Shown: positions 13,174-25,460, numbered from the stretch's first letter. The stretch: 64,000 bases of DNA from Stratiolaelaps scimitus (GCA_019614645.1 JABWDB010000007.1:558001-622000); one strand, 5' to 3'. Made by a program: numbers and translations. The notes: generated by a model from the letters alone, not told the origin.

Positions 13174-13475
13174 ATGATGATTATGACAATGATTTTGCTG
13201 CTGCGGGTGATGATGTCCCATGCAACTGTTGGATGTTGTTGTCAAATGGGTGGTGTGCGTGTTTGGAGCGCCATTTCTGGTGCTGTCTAGGCTTCTCGGT
13301 GTGCGCTGGCGTGTGGCCGCGTCTGTGCTCGTCTCGGCTTTGCGCGAGAAGAGATAATGAGAGAAATTAGCACGAACTCGTCGTAATTGGTGGAGGCCGC
13401 CCTCAGCTCTGCGAGCAGGAGGTGGCGCACTTTTCGCAGCATTTGCTGGACTTGCTTACATTGTATTGGCAATGG

Positions 13476-13512
13476 TATATATATATATATATATGTACAG
13501 AGAGAGAGAGAG
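13476..13512. repeat. Compound (TA)n-(GA)n microsatellite
   Basis: A TA run at 13476-13494, the spacer GTAC, then an AG run at 13499-13512. Confidence 0.9.
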
Positions 13513-14102
13513 CGACAGACACTTATAATACAATGGAATAGACTCAAGGGATGGGATGGGCTGTTCAGCTTCATACATCTTCAGCTGTACGATTGCCGTT
13601 GCTGGATTTTGCACTCCCTCTCTCTCTGTGTCTCTCGTCGTCGTCGTAGTGGGTTGGTTGTAGTGTTGACTCCGGTGGATTTGCTTCATTGTGCTCCGTC
13701 ATCTGTCTCATCTCAGCCCGCTATGCGCCCATAAGTATCACCATAGAGATACTTGTTAACAGAGTCAGAATGGAGGGGACGTCCACCCTCGATCTTCTCG
13801 CATTCGGCCGTCCTTCTCTGACTGACTGACCTTAGCATGATGTAATAGTTTACTGTTGCGTAGCCCCACAGTAGTGTGCCCTGGTGTGGATATCGCGAGC
13901 TAGGGTGGCTTCGCTAACGACAGAGAAGGGGAGAGATAGTTGAGCTCGCAGTGCATGATGGGCAATGGAGGGTGCCTACTGCTGACTCTGTAGTGCCAAG
14001 TGTAGCGTCGATTTGGCTAAGTCTGTTTTCGTTTGCTGGTTTCGCTGATTGCACCGTTGGTGGTGGTCGCGGAGAGACCACAATGCAACAATTCCCGTCA
14101 GT

Positions 14103-14107
<5 letters not shown>

Positions 14108-14136
<29 letters not shown>
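14108..14136. repeat. (TA)14 microsatellite
   Basis: Pure TA run bounded by TGTACA on the left and CAATG on the right. Confidence 0.95.
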
Positions 14137-14141
<5 letters not shown>

Positions 14142-14432
14142 AGCAGAAATAAACAGACAGAGATATGCACAGGTGGTGCGTGTACGCATACGCGGGTGGC
14201 ATGTGCTCCAAGTGGCATGGGGGCTGACAGACAAACAGACCGACCGACGATGATGCTAACCACGGCCAGTGACACATCGCCTGGAAGGCGCGAGGTGATG
14301 ATGCAGTCACCAGATGCGGACGAGGGGAGGCGGACGAATCAGCCCGCTCTGTTGGTAACAGGGCCAGTGACCAACGACGGCCGAGATGGTGAGTTTACGA
14401 GGCGCCAGGCTGGCCAGTAAATGAGATAAGGA

Positions 14433-14447
14433 GGGGGGGGGGGGGGG
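14433..14447. repeat. G15 homopolymer
   Basis: Fifteen consecutive G on the plus strand. Length is prone to sequencing error. It can form G-quadruplex structure. Confidence 0.9.
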
Positions 14448-15268
14448 CGACTATAGAGAGCTAGACGCCGCTGCCGACGCCAACATCAACGAGACACCCA
14501 CGTTCATGGTGGTGAACTCAAAATATGAACGTAACACACGCCTTTGTGTCCAACCATCTCGTCCGGGGAGGGTCGCTGTAGGCAGGCGGTGGCGACCTGA
14601 TACAGCACCAACAACATCGCTACGGGAGGGAGACGTCGCTGGCAACCACTTATGGAATTGCTCGCGCTACACTCGGCTGCCTGGACAGCCTGCCCAGCTA
14701 ATGTGGTTAAGTGAGAGCACCGTTGCTTACAGCGGTTGCTCTCGGTGATTGGGCGCTGTGGGGAGGTATTTGTCCTGTTTCGTGCGACACCCCCGGTACT
14801 GTCAACATGTTGGTCAGGAATAGGAATGGTTGGCTGCTTCAGCTCAATGGCGAACGTGCAATGGAAGACGCCACATCCAACATGTCATGTTTCAGCGGCA
14901 TGTCCGCGTGCAGCGATCCCCGGGGAACATTGAGAAACCCCCCAGAATGACGGAGCCGACAGGCTGCGGACGGATTGGGGTTAGGGGGTCCGCGTGTCGA
15001 CAACTGCACGACGAACATCCAACGAATCCGAGGTAATGAATGCGCTAATGAAATGATTGACAAATTTTCCGTGTTTTGTCCACGCAAGCGTAGTGTTCAC
15101 ATTGTAACGGCAAATTGCGGTGTCATTTATTTGCACATGTTATGTCTGTGCGAGGTTTTCCTGAGTTGTACGCCATGAACGATAAGGTACTTACAAATAT
15201 TCGCTTAGTTTATTCAGTTATAAAAGTGAGCGACAGTTGTATCCGTTGAACGTGAAATACATCTAACA

Positions 15269-15346
15269 GGACTTGATCCCAATCCACACGTGAGCTTCGG
15301 TCGAGCAGTCCAAGACGCTCACCACTAGACCATCCAGGGGATCAAC
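15269..15346 (-). repeat. tRNA-like Pol III promoter sequence (decayed tRNA or tRNA-derived SINE)
   Basis: Read on the minus strand, 15332-15317 is TGGTCTAGTGGTGAGC, a close match to the A box / D arm of tRNAs. The B-box position at 15279-15269 reads GGATCAAGTCC, one mismatch from GGTTCRANTCC. The boxes are 37 bases apart, slightly longer than usual. A five-base T stem (GGATT with AGTCC) and a bulged anticodon stem (CTTGG with CCGAAG) can be drawn, but the acceptor stem pairs poorly. It is therefore best read as a tRNA-derived SINE head or a tRNA pseudogene rather than a functional tRNA gene. Confidence 0.45.
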
Positions 15347-18300
15347 AGAAGTTCTAGAATCAGGAGGTTCTGCTATCGTCCCTCCATCCCTAGGCGTGCC
15401 CAAACTGGAAATTGTGTCGCCGCCTTTGGGTATCTAAAGCAAATCTCTGCATTGACAAATTCGATTGCACTTGTACCTACATGCAAACACCTTCGGCGTA
15501 TGCGCTGCAAAGAGAATGTGCCCTAATTAAGCAAGGCAGTGCTGCCAGCATCTCGTTGTCTTGTAGTTTTGCCTAATTAGGCCCTATTTCGCTATTGACC
15601 TACGTTGCTGTTTTTTAAAAAAAAATTCGACTCGCCTATTCACGTGTAGGCCTGACTACAGATGCATCCTCGACGAACTGCGGCTCAACGAGCGAGTTGT
15701 GCAAGTTGAAGAGCTGTTGCAGTTGTGTAACGCAAACGCGGCAAGCGATGCAACATACATTGATCGGGTCACCCACTCGTCGTCGTGGGAGGAGGGTGCC
15801 CCGTTTACGTAAGCGACGCAGGAATCGCCTTTCGGCCAATCCATAATTCGTCTTTCGTCGTCGGCCGTTGCCACTGGCTTCAGAGTCTTCAGCTGTCTCG
15901 CGGTCGAGTGGTCAACCACTCGGAGCTGAGAGGCATAGTACAGTACGACAAGGATACGATAGGCTAACGCAGGTAACCGTTCGGCTGCGTTCGACCAAAC
16001 GCGAACTTGTTCCACTTTGGCGCCAGTCCCTTGGAGCGCAACGCAATGAGACGCGACAAGGTGGACAAGCTCGTCATCGTCACTGACCAAGGTGCCTGTT
16101 CACGGCATTCCGAGGGTCCAGGTATGCGCATGGTTGTTGTTGTTGGTGTTGGCGCTGGTGGGGGTGGTGATGTCGACCGCAGCGGTGATGTACTCCACCG
16201 CTTTCGAGCAACAATCTCGTGAGGAGAGCGAAGCTTGAACGAGTACGATTGAACGACGAACTGGCAACCAACCGACCGCCTTGGCCGGCATTACCAGGCA
16301 CGGTGTTGTGGCGACCAGGCAGAACGGGGTCGGCCAAATGGTGTTTTCATGGCCATTTCCTTCGTACGCTCGTTGCGTTCGTGAGAAACGCGGCGACGAT
16401 TCGGGAGATCTCCGAAGCTCGAAAGGCGATCAGACCTCAAATCGGTTTACGGGAGGTGCGGTTGGCTCGCTGACCGGCCAAGCGACCGAGCGTGGACCGA
16501 ACTAAGGGGGCTCGGACGAATCTTCACCAGCTTCGACACAGGAAGCGCTATCCTCGACGGAGATCAGCTAACGTCTGCCCAAGTGTGCCCTGCGTGTCCT
16601 CGAAAACAGAGGAAACCACATCGATCCACTGCCTTGGAGTGCGACGGGACCTATGCAGCTGAGGGCTCGAGTGGGGGTGTTTACAGAGTCCATCGAAAGA
16701 GGGAGTTGCTGTTCGAGATGTCAAGCGCAGTGGTGCTCATATGCTCCGACCCCGTTTCTATATATGTACAGTAGCTATAATCATCGTTGATTTATACCAG
16801 TAACCGCTGTCAGGCTACAGCGCAAAAAACGAGCTATGTTAGTTCTTGGTAAGATGAAATTACCTGAGGATTGCTCAGGGGCATTTCAGATCCTTAGGAG
16901 TTTGTCCAAATTTAACGATAATAAAAATAGTAATAATAATAATAATAGCAGCAGCATTGAACATATTCTCTTCCTATAAGGCAACATGAAATGGTTGCCT
17001 CAGGCGTCTTTCTCGATCATGACAAAACGTAGATATACTCGTAGTCGTCGAGATTTTGGCGGCACGGGTGAGAATGATTCCGAATCGACGCCAGGCGGCC
17101 TAGCTATACCGCACACGGCCCAAGTCATTTTGTACCTTGTACGACGTTTGTACTTTACTGTGAGCCTCTCGGTCATGCACGCGAGGAGGCCACACCGACT
17201 GGGACTCTCAGCTGGGCCAGGGAACGTCTTTCTGACGAGGCGTCGCGCTACGCTGACTGAGAACTGCCGTCCACTGCCGCCTTCTCTAATCTCCGATGTC
17301 AGGCTTCAGCAAGTGCCTGTGCATCCTGTGCACCTCTAGGCGGTGTGTGCCTGATCTACGGAGGACAATTAGGCCACACCAGTGGGCAGCATTCGAGATG
17401 GCGGCCGCCCACATCAGCGACGGCCAGATCCACAAGGAAACTTCAGGAGTTCGCGATCGTCATATGCGGTTGAGACGGTTGAGTTGACGAGATCGATACG
17501 GGATACAGTCATTTGTTATGTGCTAGCTCGCCCGAGAGCAAGCGCTCGTCTCTCGCTGGTCGACTCCATTTGCGGGCCCCGTGCAGTTGTACGAGGCTGT
17601 CTCCACCAGCGGTCGACCGAACTCGTAAACGTCGATGTTGTCGTCTTGCTCCGAGGATTCGAAGATGGCGATCGTTGGGATAGCGGCACATGACTTCTCT
17701 GCCCTGGACCAATACAAAACGTCCGCCCCCTTCGAATGGGTCCATAAAACAACAACAAGAAGAATATCAACAGTAGCAAATGTATGTTTCTATCGCACCA
17801 AGTGGCTGGTGCCTGCTGACGAATGTGGACCCAAGATCATTGGGTGATATCACCTGGCTGACTACCAATACTCGATAGAGATTTCAAGAGACACTTTACA
17901 GAACGGTCGAGTGCACATGAAATTTGGCTATAACGTCGGTGCAACGTCACTCACGAATGGTGAATTAATAAAAGCCATGAGATACAACGGGAGAAATCTG
18001 GCTTCCAGTTGGGATTCTATGCATACTATGTACATCTAAACGAACAAATAGATTGTTGGTTTAATTTGACATTCGATTCTCGTGAGTGGCACAAAGTTGC
18101 TTGTTGAGAAAAGGGATGTCAGCGCTTTCGAAGTTAGATAGACCTCAAGGTTCAACGTATGCAATCGCTCGGAACTGTTCAACGTCTTAATCGACGTTAG
18201 CTGTAACACCCTGTAAGTGTAAAGCTGATCTAAGAAAAAAACAGTGTGTGCAGCTAGATATTGGGCAAATATTCCAACTAAATATGTATTATAACTAAGT

Positions 18301-19277
18301 AAAAAGTGTATAAATAAAAATATTTCCTTAACTTGTGTGCCACATCGAAACAGTCAGCTTTAGGACAGCGTGCGTCACAGATATCCGACATCGGCTAGCT
18401 TTTCTAAATTGTTCTTCTAAAGCGGTGGCCTCTGTTCTCCTCACAAATTCGACTTCTCAGGAGTGTTCAGCGGGGGGTGGGGGTGGGTGGGTTTATCGCA
18501 GGCGCACACTTTAAAGTGTCGACTCACTCCTCACGCTGACACTGATCAGAGCTTCAGATCAGGGCTTCTGAGCTCTCGCAGTACACTGACTGCTGAGTAA
18601 GCCCTAAGAAGGTGACAAGTCACACATGTCCAGTGGCGTTCGGCCGTTCGTTCGTTCGCTCGCGACTGTCCGCCTGTTCATGACCGGCTTCGAAGTCTTC
18701 AAAGACAACAGCAATGTCGCTGCATGTCGAATCGGTTGCCTTCTGTATTCCCCGGATCCAACAAGTACTCACACCTACAAGGTCTTCCTCCCTGCTGGGA
18801 TCGCTTCCTGGGATGGGCATATATATAATATATATATATATATATTTGAAAATCCCCAGCCATCCGTATGTTGCTGGTTGTCTTATATGGTAGTGCGATG
18901 CACCGATGCACATGTCCTCCTTCGAACTGTGGGTTGTTGGTCTCTCGACTGGTGGGCCCTTGCTTGTTGGCTTCGCTAGCCGGCACGTGTCGGGCACGCG
19001 ACCACACAGGAAACATGAGCCTTCTCTCAAGATATTGCTTCCTTGTCATCCCATCATGTAACAACTGGCCTGGACTTGGCCTGCGGCCTCAGACTCGAGG
19101 CTCGCTACCTCTGTTGCTCTGTCAGCCGAGAATGGCCCTAGAAGCAGCAGTTTTAGCCCCGGGTAGTTTAGAGAAACGCAAAATGGCGCAGGGAGATGGC
19201 TAATTTCACACACTCACAACTGAGAGTCGTCAGGTACGCTCATGATGACTAAGGAACAAGTGAGCCGGGTAGATTCG
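15347..19277. other. Non-coding stretch
   Basis: No supported gene. GC-rich mixed sequence from about 15.6 to 17.8 kb gives several overlapping frames on both strands without recognisable domains. From 17.9 to 18.4 kb the sequence is AT-rich and unique-looking. A G-rich patch lies at 18472-18492 and a TA run at 18820-18845. Confidence 0.35.
18820..18845. repeat. (AT)n microsatellite, one interruption
   Basis: AT run broken once by an AATA step. Confidence 0.9.
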
Positions 19278-19330
19278 AGACTCGAACAAAAATTTCTCAT
19301 GCAAGTCGCCCTACCGCCAATCCCTTTGAG
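19278..19330 (-). repeat. tRNA-like SINE relic, minus strand
   Basis: On the minus strand, TGGCGGTAGGGCG (19319-19307) resembles an A box and TGTTCGAGTCT (19288-19278) is two mismatches from the B-box consensus. The gap of 18 bases is shorter than in a tRNA, suggesting deletion of the anticodon/variable region. Such shortened tRNA-like heads are typical of old SINE copies. A second tRNA-like unit lies about 230 bp further right on the opposite strand. Confidence 0.35.
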
Positions 19331-19554
19331 GAACTTTTACATCGTACATATAATCCAAAAGAGCAAGACTAGTTGTGCCGGTCAGAATTTGTTTTTAATT
19401 TTTTTTTGTTGAGGGGAAATCACCGTATTAGTACTGTTTAACGATTTTCGTCATTTGAATGTCCTGCGGGGACATTAGTCAGAGCTGTACCACCTTTGAT
19501 GACGCCCGTTTCTTGTTGGCATATGCTTGATGTATCCTTAATACATATGCATGA

Positions 19555-19612
19555 TGGATGGGTTTCCGGCTGTAAGAAGCTGGACGCCGCAGGTTCGAGT
19601 CCCGCGAGATGA
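19555..19612 (+). repeat. tRNA-like SINE relic with intact B box
   Basis: GGTTCGAGTCC at 19592-19602 matches the Pol III B-box consensus exactly. The expected A-box region upstream (starting TGGATGGG) is weak. The segment aligns with 11433-11490. Downstream sequence to about 19685 is A/T-rich with repeated AATAAA-like words, which could be a SINE tail. No cloverleaf is supported. Confidence 0.4.
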
Positions 19613-19689
19613 CCTATACGAGAATTTAATCATTGAGAAAATTATTGCACTTCCTTTAATAAACCAATAAAACCTTTACCTTTACTCGT

Positions 19690-20410
19690 ACAACCGTCGT
19701 CGAAATCTAAGCGAAATCGTTCGAATGGCGCCGCCGCCGCCGCCGCCGCTGTTGACCAAATCGGCGAGCAGGCAGGCGAGCTTCTCTTGTACCACATTCT
19801 CTTCTGAGAGAATGTGCTCCTCGAAACAGATACCCCGGGAGCTGACTGATGCCGTCGTTTCTCCAGCCAAAATGTTGTTGCTAAGCTTGCCCCTGAGGTT
19901 GGCCATTTCGTCTGACTGGGAGCGGCCTGCTACTACCTGCTACCCACAGTTCGCTAACGTGAGGCAGCGCTTCAGTGGCAATTCAGCCAGCACAACCGAA
20001 TGGAGTCGGCAACTCGACGGCTGAGCTGAGCCCCGAACGTCCCGGTCACTCGGCGTGGGGACGGACGATCGTAGTGAACGCGTTCGGCCAGGAATGGCAC
20101 GGCCCGAATAGCGTTTGGTCGAACCCGCTGGCTTCAAAGGAGCCGCGGCGGAATTCAATAAAATACTCAATTGCAATTAGCGAACGGCAAACACCCCGCA
20201 GCCGCCGCCGCCGCCGCCGACGATCTGCCGACGTCGAGTGAAGCCGTGAAACGAGCGAAGAGAAGTGAGGATCAGCAGGGAGAGTGGCATCGGTGGCCAC
20301 AAGCTGAAGTCGTGGGACATGGGAATGAACGTCAGGCGAGCGTCTTCAAGCGACAGACGATGAAGGTGGCGGCGGCGGCGGCGGCTGCTGCGGCGGTGGC
20401 TAATATCTGG
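19690..20410. other. GC-rich stretch with GCC/GGC triplet patches
   Basis: Contains CCG runs at 19731-19750 and 20201-20220 and a GGC run at 20366-20386. Frames through these read as poly-Pro, poly-Ala or poly-Arg. It may be a CpG-rich regulatory region or an unrecognised exon; neither is proven. Confidence 0.3.
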
Positions 20411-20472
20411 CACAGAGATGCTGTGCGTATCGCTCGTGGCGGACATCTGGTTTGGCACGTTGGGCCCAAGTC

Positions 20473-20501
20473 ATATATATATAATATATATATATATATA
20501 T
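20473..20501. repeat. (AT)n microsatellite, one interruption
   Basis: AT run interrupted once by an AATA step. Confidence 0.9.
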
Positions 20502-20948
20502 GTACGTGTATTGTATATAAGTCTACTATTCGAAAAAGAAAAACATGCAGAACTTATCCGGATATATTTGAAGAAGCTTGCGTTTATTTTACGTATGAGA
20601 TTACAACATGTTCATGTTGTGTTATTGTTGTATTTGTGTCCCCGGCAAGGCCTCATGAGAAAAAACGCTAGCGCCCATTGTCGGAGCGCTAAACAACGGC
20701 TGCTTATCTAATCGACAACGAGCGAGCTAAAGACGACTGACTTATGAACAGGAATATTCATCGAGGGCCATGTGTGACACGCATTATCAGATTCGCGGCC
20801 AGTGATCACGATTCGTCAAGAACGGCAGTGCGCGCCGTCATCTATTTGTTGATATATTACCCTTTTTCATATGTTCTATTGGCCATAGAAAAACAAGATA
20901 ATGATGACATTATCATTGATGAGTATAATCGTGTCTCTATGTATATAG

Positions 20949-20952
<4 letters not shown>

Positions 20953-20987
<35 letters not shown>

Positions 20988-20996
20988 TTATTTATT
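20953..20996. repeat. Compound (TA)n-(TTTA)n microsatellite
   Basis: TA run at 20953-20982 passing into TTTA tetranucleotides. Confidence 0.93.
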
Positions 20997-21075
20997 AGTA
21001 AAACACAAATATTGGCGGTAACGGCTGACACTAATGGCAGAACAACGATTGTCTAATGAACATTCAATAATCATG

Positions 21076-21090
21076 TCAAAAAAAAAAAAA
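21076..21090. repeat. A-tract (about 14 A)
   Basis: Homopolymer A on the plus strand. It could be a retroposon tail, but no matching element body is recognised to its left. Confidence 0.7.
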
Positions 21091-21532
21091 ACGAGTACAA
21101 CTCGCAATGCCAAACGCACGCCTGGTGACGTCGACCTACGCAGCTCTTCTTCGCGCGGTCGCATGGCGTAGACCCTCCCAACGTGTTATCCCTTGTCGGT
21201 GTCTACTCAAAGCCTTCACGATCTCTCCCATCGAACAGCGGCCGGTTCCGCGCGCGGAACAAGCCAAAGGCAGACCACCACCCAGATCAGAGAAGATCAA
21301 CAACGGCAATTCGACGGCGACGATTGCCTGCTGCTGCTGCAGATCCCGCGTCTTCGTTTCCATTTGCTATTTGGCATAGATATGTGTGTGTGTTGCTAAA
21401 GCCGGCAGCTGCAGTACCGAGTCCGCGTCGAGGTTCATGCCGCGTCGACGAACGCTTGATCTTCGGGCGCACATTGATTCTTAATTCGAGCTTTTGGAGA
21501 CGTTTCGCCGCCGGCTAGACGAACACGAACGC

Positions 21533-22162
21533 CCAATGGATAAATTGGTCCATCAACCGGTCAGTGTACAGCGCTCCATCTAAAAACTTAGAGGCAATGT
21601 ACGTACACTTGATTCAGTAACAACAGCAATCAAATAGGCCATGGGCAAATGTGTATGCACATATGTACTATTATGTGATATGATTGTCGAAATACTCACC
21701 TCGACCACGACCGCTGACACTGTGAGTGTCGTTTAAACCTATTCTATAATCGCCTTAGCGTACTGCTTCGATTCGTAAGCTGGCTCCGCACAAGTTGTGG
21801 AGAGCCAGCTGTGTAATTTGGCCAATTATGAATATTCTGCAATGCGACGCCAATCGAACGCCGACAAGATGCAATTGGCTAAATTAGTGACAGCTGGCTC
21901 GGCAACTTGTGTGGAGCCAGCGTACGAATCGAAGTAGTACGCGAAGCCGATTATAGAATAGATCCGAACGACACTCACAGTGTCAGCGGTCTTGCTCGTG
22001 GTGAGTATTTCGGCAATCATATATAATAGTACATATGTGCATACACATTTGTGCATGCTTATTTGATTGCTGCTGTTACTGAATGTCAAGTATACGTACG
22101 TTGCCTCTACGTTTTTAGATGGAGCTGTCCACTGGGCTGTTGATGGACCAATCATCCATCGG
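21533..22162. mobile_element. Foldback element: ~290-bp inverted arms around a ~45-bp loop
   Basis: The left arm (about 21533-21827) and the reverse complement of the right arm (about 21873-22162) align along their whole length. I estimate identity above 80 percent with a few small indels. Shared landmarks, in order, include TTGGTCCATCAAC, CTCCATCTAAAAAC, AGCAATCAAATA, AAATGTGTATGCACATATG, GAAATACTCACC, CCGCTGACACTGTGAGTGTC and ATTCTATAATCG. The loop is 21828-21872. Near the loop, each arm also carries its own small inverted repeat, AGCTGGCTC with GAGCCAGCT (21778-21810 on the left), giving a nested hairpin. No open frame or terminal target duplication is evident. It may be a MITE or foldback transposon, an inverted duplication, or a source of long hairpin RNA. 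Confidence 0.85.
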
Positions 22163-22195
22163 ATGCTCGCCTCAATTGTTCGAATGCAGCTGGCT

Positions 22196-22197
<2 letters not shown>

Positions 22198-22238
<41 letters not shown>
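22198..22238. repeat. (AT)20 microsatellite beside the foldback
   Basis: Pure AT run beginning 35 bases right of the foldback arm and immediately after another AGCTGGCTCC word (22188-22197). Confidence 0.95.
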
Positions 22239-22243
<5 letters not shown>

Positions 22244-23473
22244 GGTGTCTATGACGTCCCTTCACATTCACTGATGATAGCCAATCACTCTGCGGGTCGC
22301 GACTGAGAATCGTGCAAAGGTGAAACAGTTATTTAATCAGTGGCGGGAGGACGGACGAGCGGCCGGTGGACGAATGTTTCAATTCGCCTTCGTCTTTTTG
22401 CGTTCGTGACTGCGATATTCAAATGAACCGCCGAACTGAGGCGTGGGCATTTTTTTCCACCTTGTTTCGTCGCTGCGCCGCAGCTAAATTCAACCCTGCC
22501 GATCCGCACAGGTCTCTCTTACCCTTCAACTATCCAGTCCCGCCCGAACGCACCTTGCGTCGACCTGTGTCCAGCTGGCTTGCTCGCCGCGAACGTCTCT
22601 CTGTTTCGCTCTTTCTCTCTCTCTCTGTCCGTCCGGCCGACGCTGCGGCGATATGCTGCTTTTACCAACTGCAACCGACCAGCCAGGCGTCAACGGCGCC
22701 AGGGCTATTTGGCGAAATTTCCATCGGGGTCCTTCGATATGTCCAGCAGTATTGACTCAGCGGGCCAACTTGAGCGCTCGAGGAGGTAAAGGTGACACGG
22801 TGGTGGTGGTGGTGAGTAGTAGCTGCATTTTGATCCGACACATTCACAGCGGGGTCGGGACGTGGATCACGCCAGCACGCCGCTGTGTTGCCGTGTTACG
22901 AACGAGAGGCAATGCTCAACGCCACGACATCCTGATCAAATTGACATCGAATCAACAAGGATAAGATGAGTTCAGCTTGAGCAGGGAGGACTGTAAGTGG
23001 TGACGAATGACAAATCTGTTTGTTTCGTAAATTTGGGTCGAACTCACACGGCATTGCCTTCAGTATGTCGACCTGCGATAGCACCAGGCATCAATTAATT
23101 CGGTGGTGGTTATGGTTATCACATGTTCAAACGACAATGAACATAATAATAGCAAATGCGAACGGCTTCAAATGTTCGTGCCGATCTCGTTAATGGGGCA
23201 GGCGTCGTTTGCCACTCGGAGCCCTTCAGTATGGCAAGATACAATATCATATAAGGCGGTGAAATCGTAGATACGAAACGCGCGAAGAACCTTTCCTTGT
23301 GCAACCCCGTATGGTCTGATTAATGTCATTATCGGTGTTGATGGTTGTTGATATTTTTCTTGGCATATGTTGATTCGAGTGTAATTTATTTTTTATGTCG
23401 TTATTAGGAACATGCCTCAATGGATGCGCTCGTGCTTATGTGGATTATGACATTAATTTGGATTCAGTTCTAC

Positions 23474-23500
23474 ATATATATATATATATATATATATATA
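23474..23500. repeat. (AT)13 microsatellite
   Basis: Pure AT run. Confidence 0.95.
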
Positions 23501-25120
23501 GAGTTAGGTAAGGTTTATGAAAACATATTCTCTAGTTACATAACAATCGTCTTGTACCATTATTTTATTTGCGACATTGCGACATATTTGCGATGATTTA
23601 TGTATCTTGTTCGCAATAGATGAATAGCCGTAATGAGTGGAAAGACGGACGCCGTCTATCGATGCTTTCATGGCCAATCGCTCGACGTAAATATTCCATC
23701 ATTGCCGAGTCCAGGGTAGAAATCGATTCTCAACAGAGGATGGCGTTTTGGGAGGCTGAGTCCGCGTTTACTCCTCACTTGATTGGCTCACTTTTGGTGT
23801 GAACGTTAGCTATAATAGTTTGTGTCCGTGCGTTTGAAGAAACTTTTCCTACTCTTGAACAAAAGACGTACTGCATCATATACCTGCACTTGACGCGAAC
23901 CGTATACTTATTAATAAACTAATAATAATAATGATAACAATGATAGCTTAGTTTCTTATGTTTGTAAGCATTATATAATAATATATGTATGCGTACGGCT
24001 TCCCATGGTTGACGGAATCGGCATTTGCCGACCACAGCTTTTCGGCGAAGATCGTCTTAGGGGACAGCAGCAGATCTCGCGCGCCTGCGAGAGCTTTGCC
24101 TGAGGTGTCACTCGAGCCGTCATTCCACCAGAGGCTTTAGGCACCCACCTGATGGGCACCGCTTATTCGGTTCAAGTGAATCGTTATGTCACCTCAGCAG
24201 GACATAACAGGCCGCACTGTGGGCCTTAGACGATGTCACTCGAGGCAGGTCTGCTCGTGTCCCTCGACGGATGACCCTGTAATTTACATGTGTCAACCAA
24301 ATGTCGGATTCAGCTCTGTTCAGAGCAGCTATGCAGAGGTTACTCTGCACCGAGCGTTGAGGATTACGGACGGCACTTTAGCCAGTTTGACACCTCCGAT
24401 TCAAATGCTGAAGTGCGCGAGGCGATTGCCTCCGTGTCCAGCTGCCTGCCTCCGTGTTGAATACTGTGCCCACTTCATCAAACGGAATTGTCACCGTTGT
24501 ACAAACATATGTACATATATTGCATGAGGTCATCTAATTGTAATTTGTATGTTCCCACTTTGTTAATATACATAGCTCAATGACAGCGTGCTCTTATGAC
24601 TCATGGATACAGTTAGTTTTCGTGTCCAACAAGCAGATTGCGTGGGGTCAGTGCGTGGCTTGGAAAACGTTTACAAGCAAACGCAACACATGGATACCCC
24701 AAGATCGTTGTCGCCTTACGCATTTTACAGAGGAAATTAACAGAAGACTAACAAGAGTTCTTTCCTAAAATGCCGATGCCGTTGAAGATTCTATGCTACA
24801 GGCAGACATTCATGTATAGTGTTATCATACATCGTTGATGGGATAACATCGAGGGGCGCTCGGCATCCGAAGCATTTGTGAGAATGAAGTAATTAATTAG
24901 TATTGAAAAAAAGCTAAGTAATTAATTGAAACAAGAGAGATGAAGTGCTAGTCATTGAATTGGCTCCCCCTATATGGGGTAATTTCCAGCTGAAGTACAC
25001 GTGCACTATTCGTGATTGGTTCTATCTGTCAGCTATTATGGCTTTTGTTAATCATATATGTTATCATTAAACATTCATATATAAACAAACTACATCTAAA
25101 GAACACGAGATAAAAATGAG

Positions 25121-25124
<4 letters not shown>

Positions 25125-25152
<28 letters not shown>
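25125..25152. repeat. (AT)14 microsatellite in palindromic flanks
   Basis: The AT run is bounded by TCG on the left and CGA on the right, making the whole a symmetric palindrome. Confidence 0.94.
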
Positions 25153-25155
<3 letters not shown>

Positions 25156-25437
25156 AGAACGAATGCAAAAGTGAGATTTCATATCTATATATAAAATAAT
25201 CCTTCTTGAAGCTACCGGTTTCGAACGTAGACAATGTTATTGTGTGCGCACGTATTTTCGACCAAAAATATTCATCGAAGCCACTTCGGTATTAAACAGA
25301 AAATAAAGTCAAATATTTTAAAGTATCCAGCAGCATTCACTCCGCATTGTCTTTAATATTTGCATAAAATAATTGTGATTCCCATTAAACAACATAGAAT
25401 AAGTTCCTATCCCCGATGTGAATAGTCTCACGACCCC

Positions 25438-25460
25438 ATATATATATATATATATATATA
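25438..25460. repeat. (AT)11 microsatellite
   Basis: Pure AT run following ACCCC. Confidence 0.94.

Larger units (their letters stand above)
11491..15268. other. Non-coding stretch
   Basis: No supported gene. Contains a CT run (12438-12457), several AT tracts, a (TTG)12 run, a G15 tract and mixed sequence. The many overlapping frames carry microsatellite-derived Ile-Tyr runs and are not credible proteins. Confidence 0.4.

Noticed and set aside
23971..24159. Minus-strand frame starting MPIRWVPK, recalling the PIRWMAPE motif of tyrosine kinases
   Set aside because: Only a few residues match and the rest has no kinase character.
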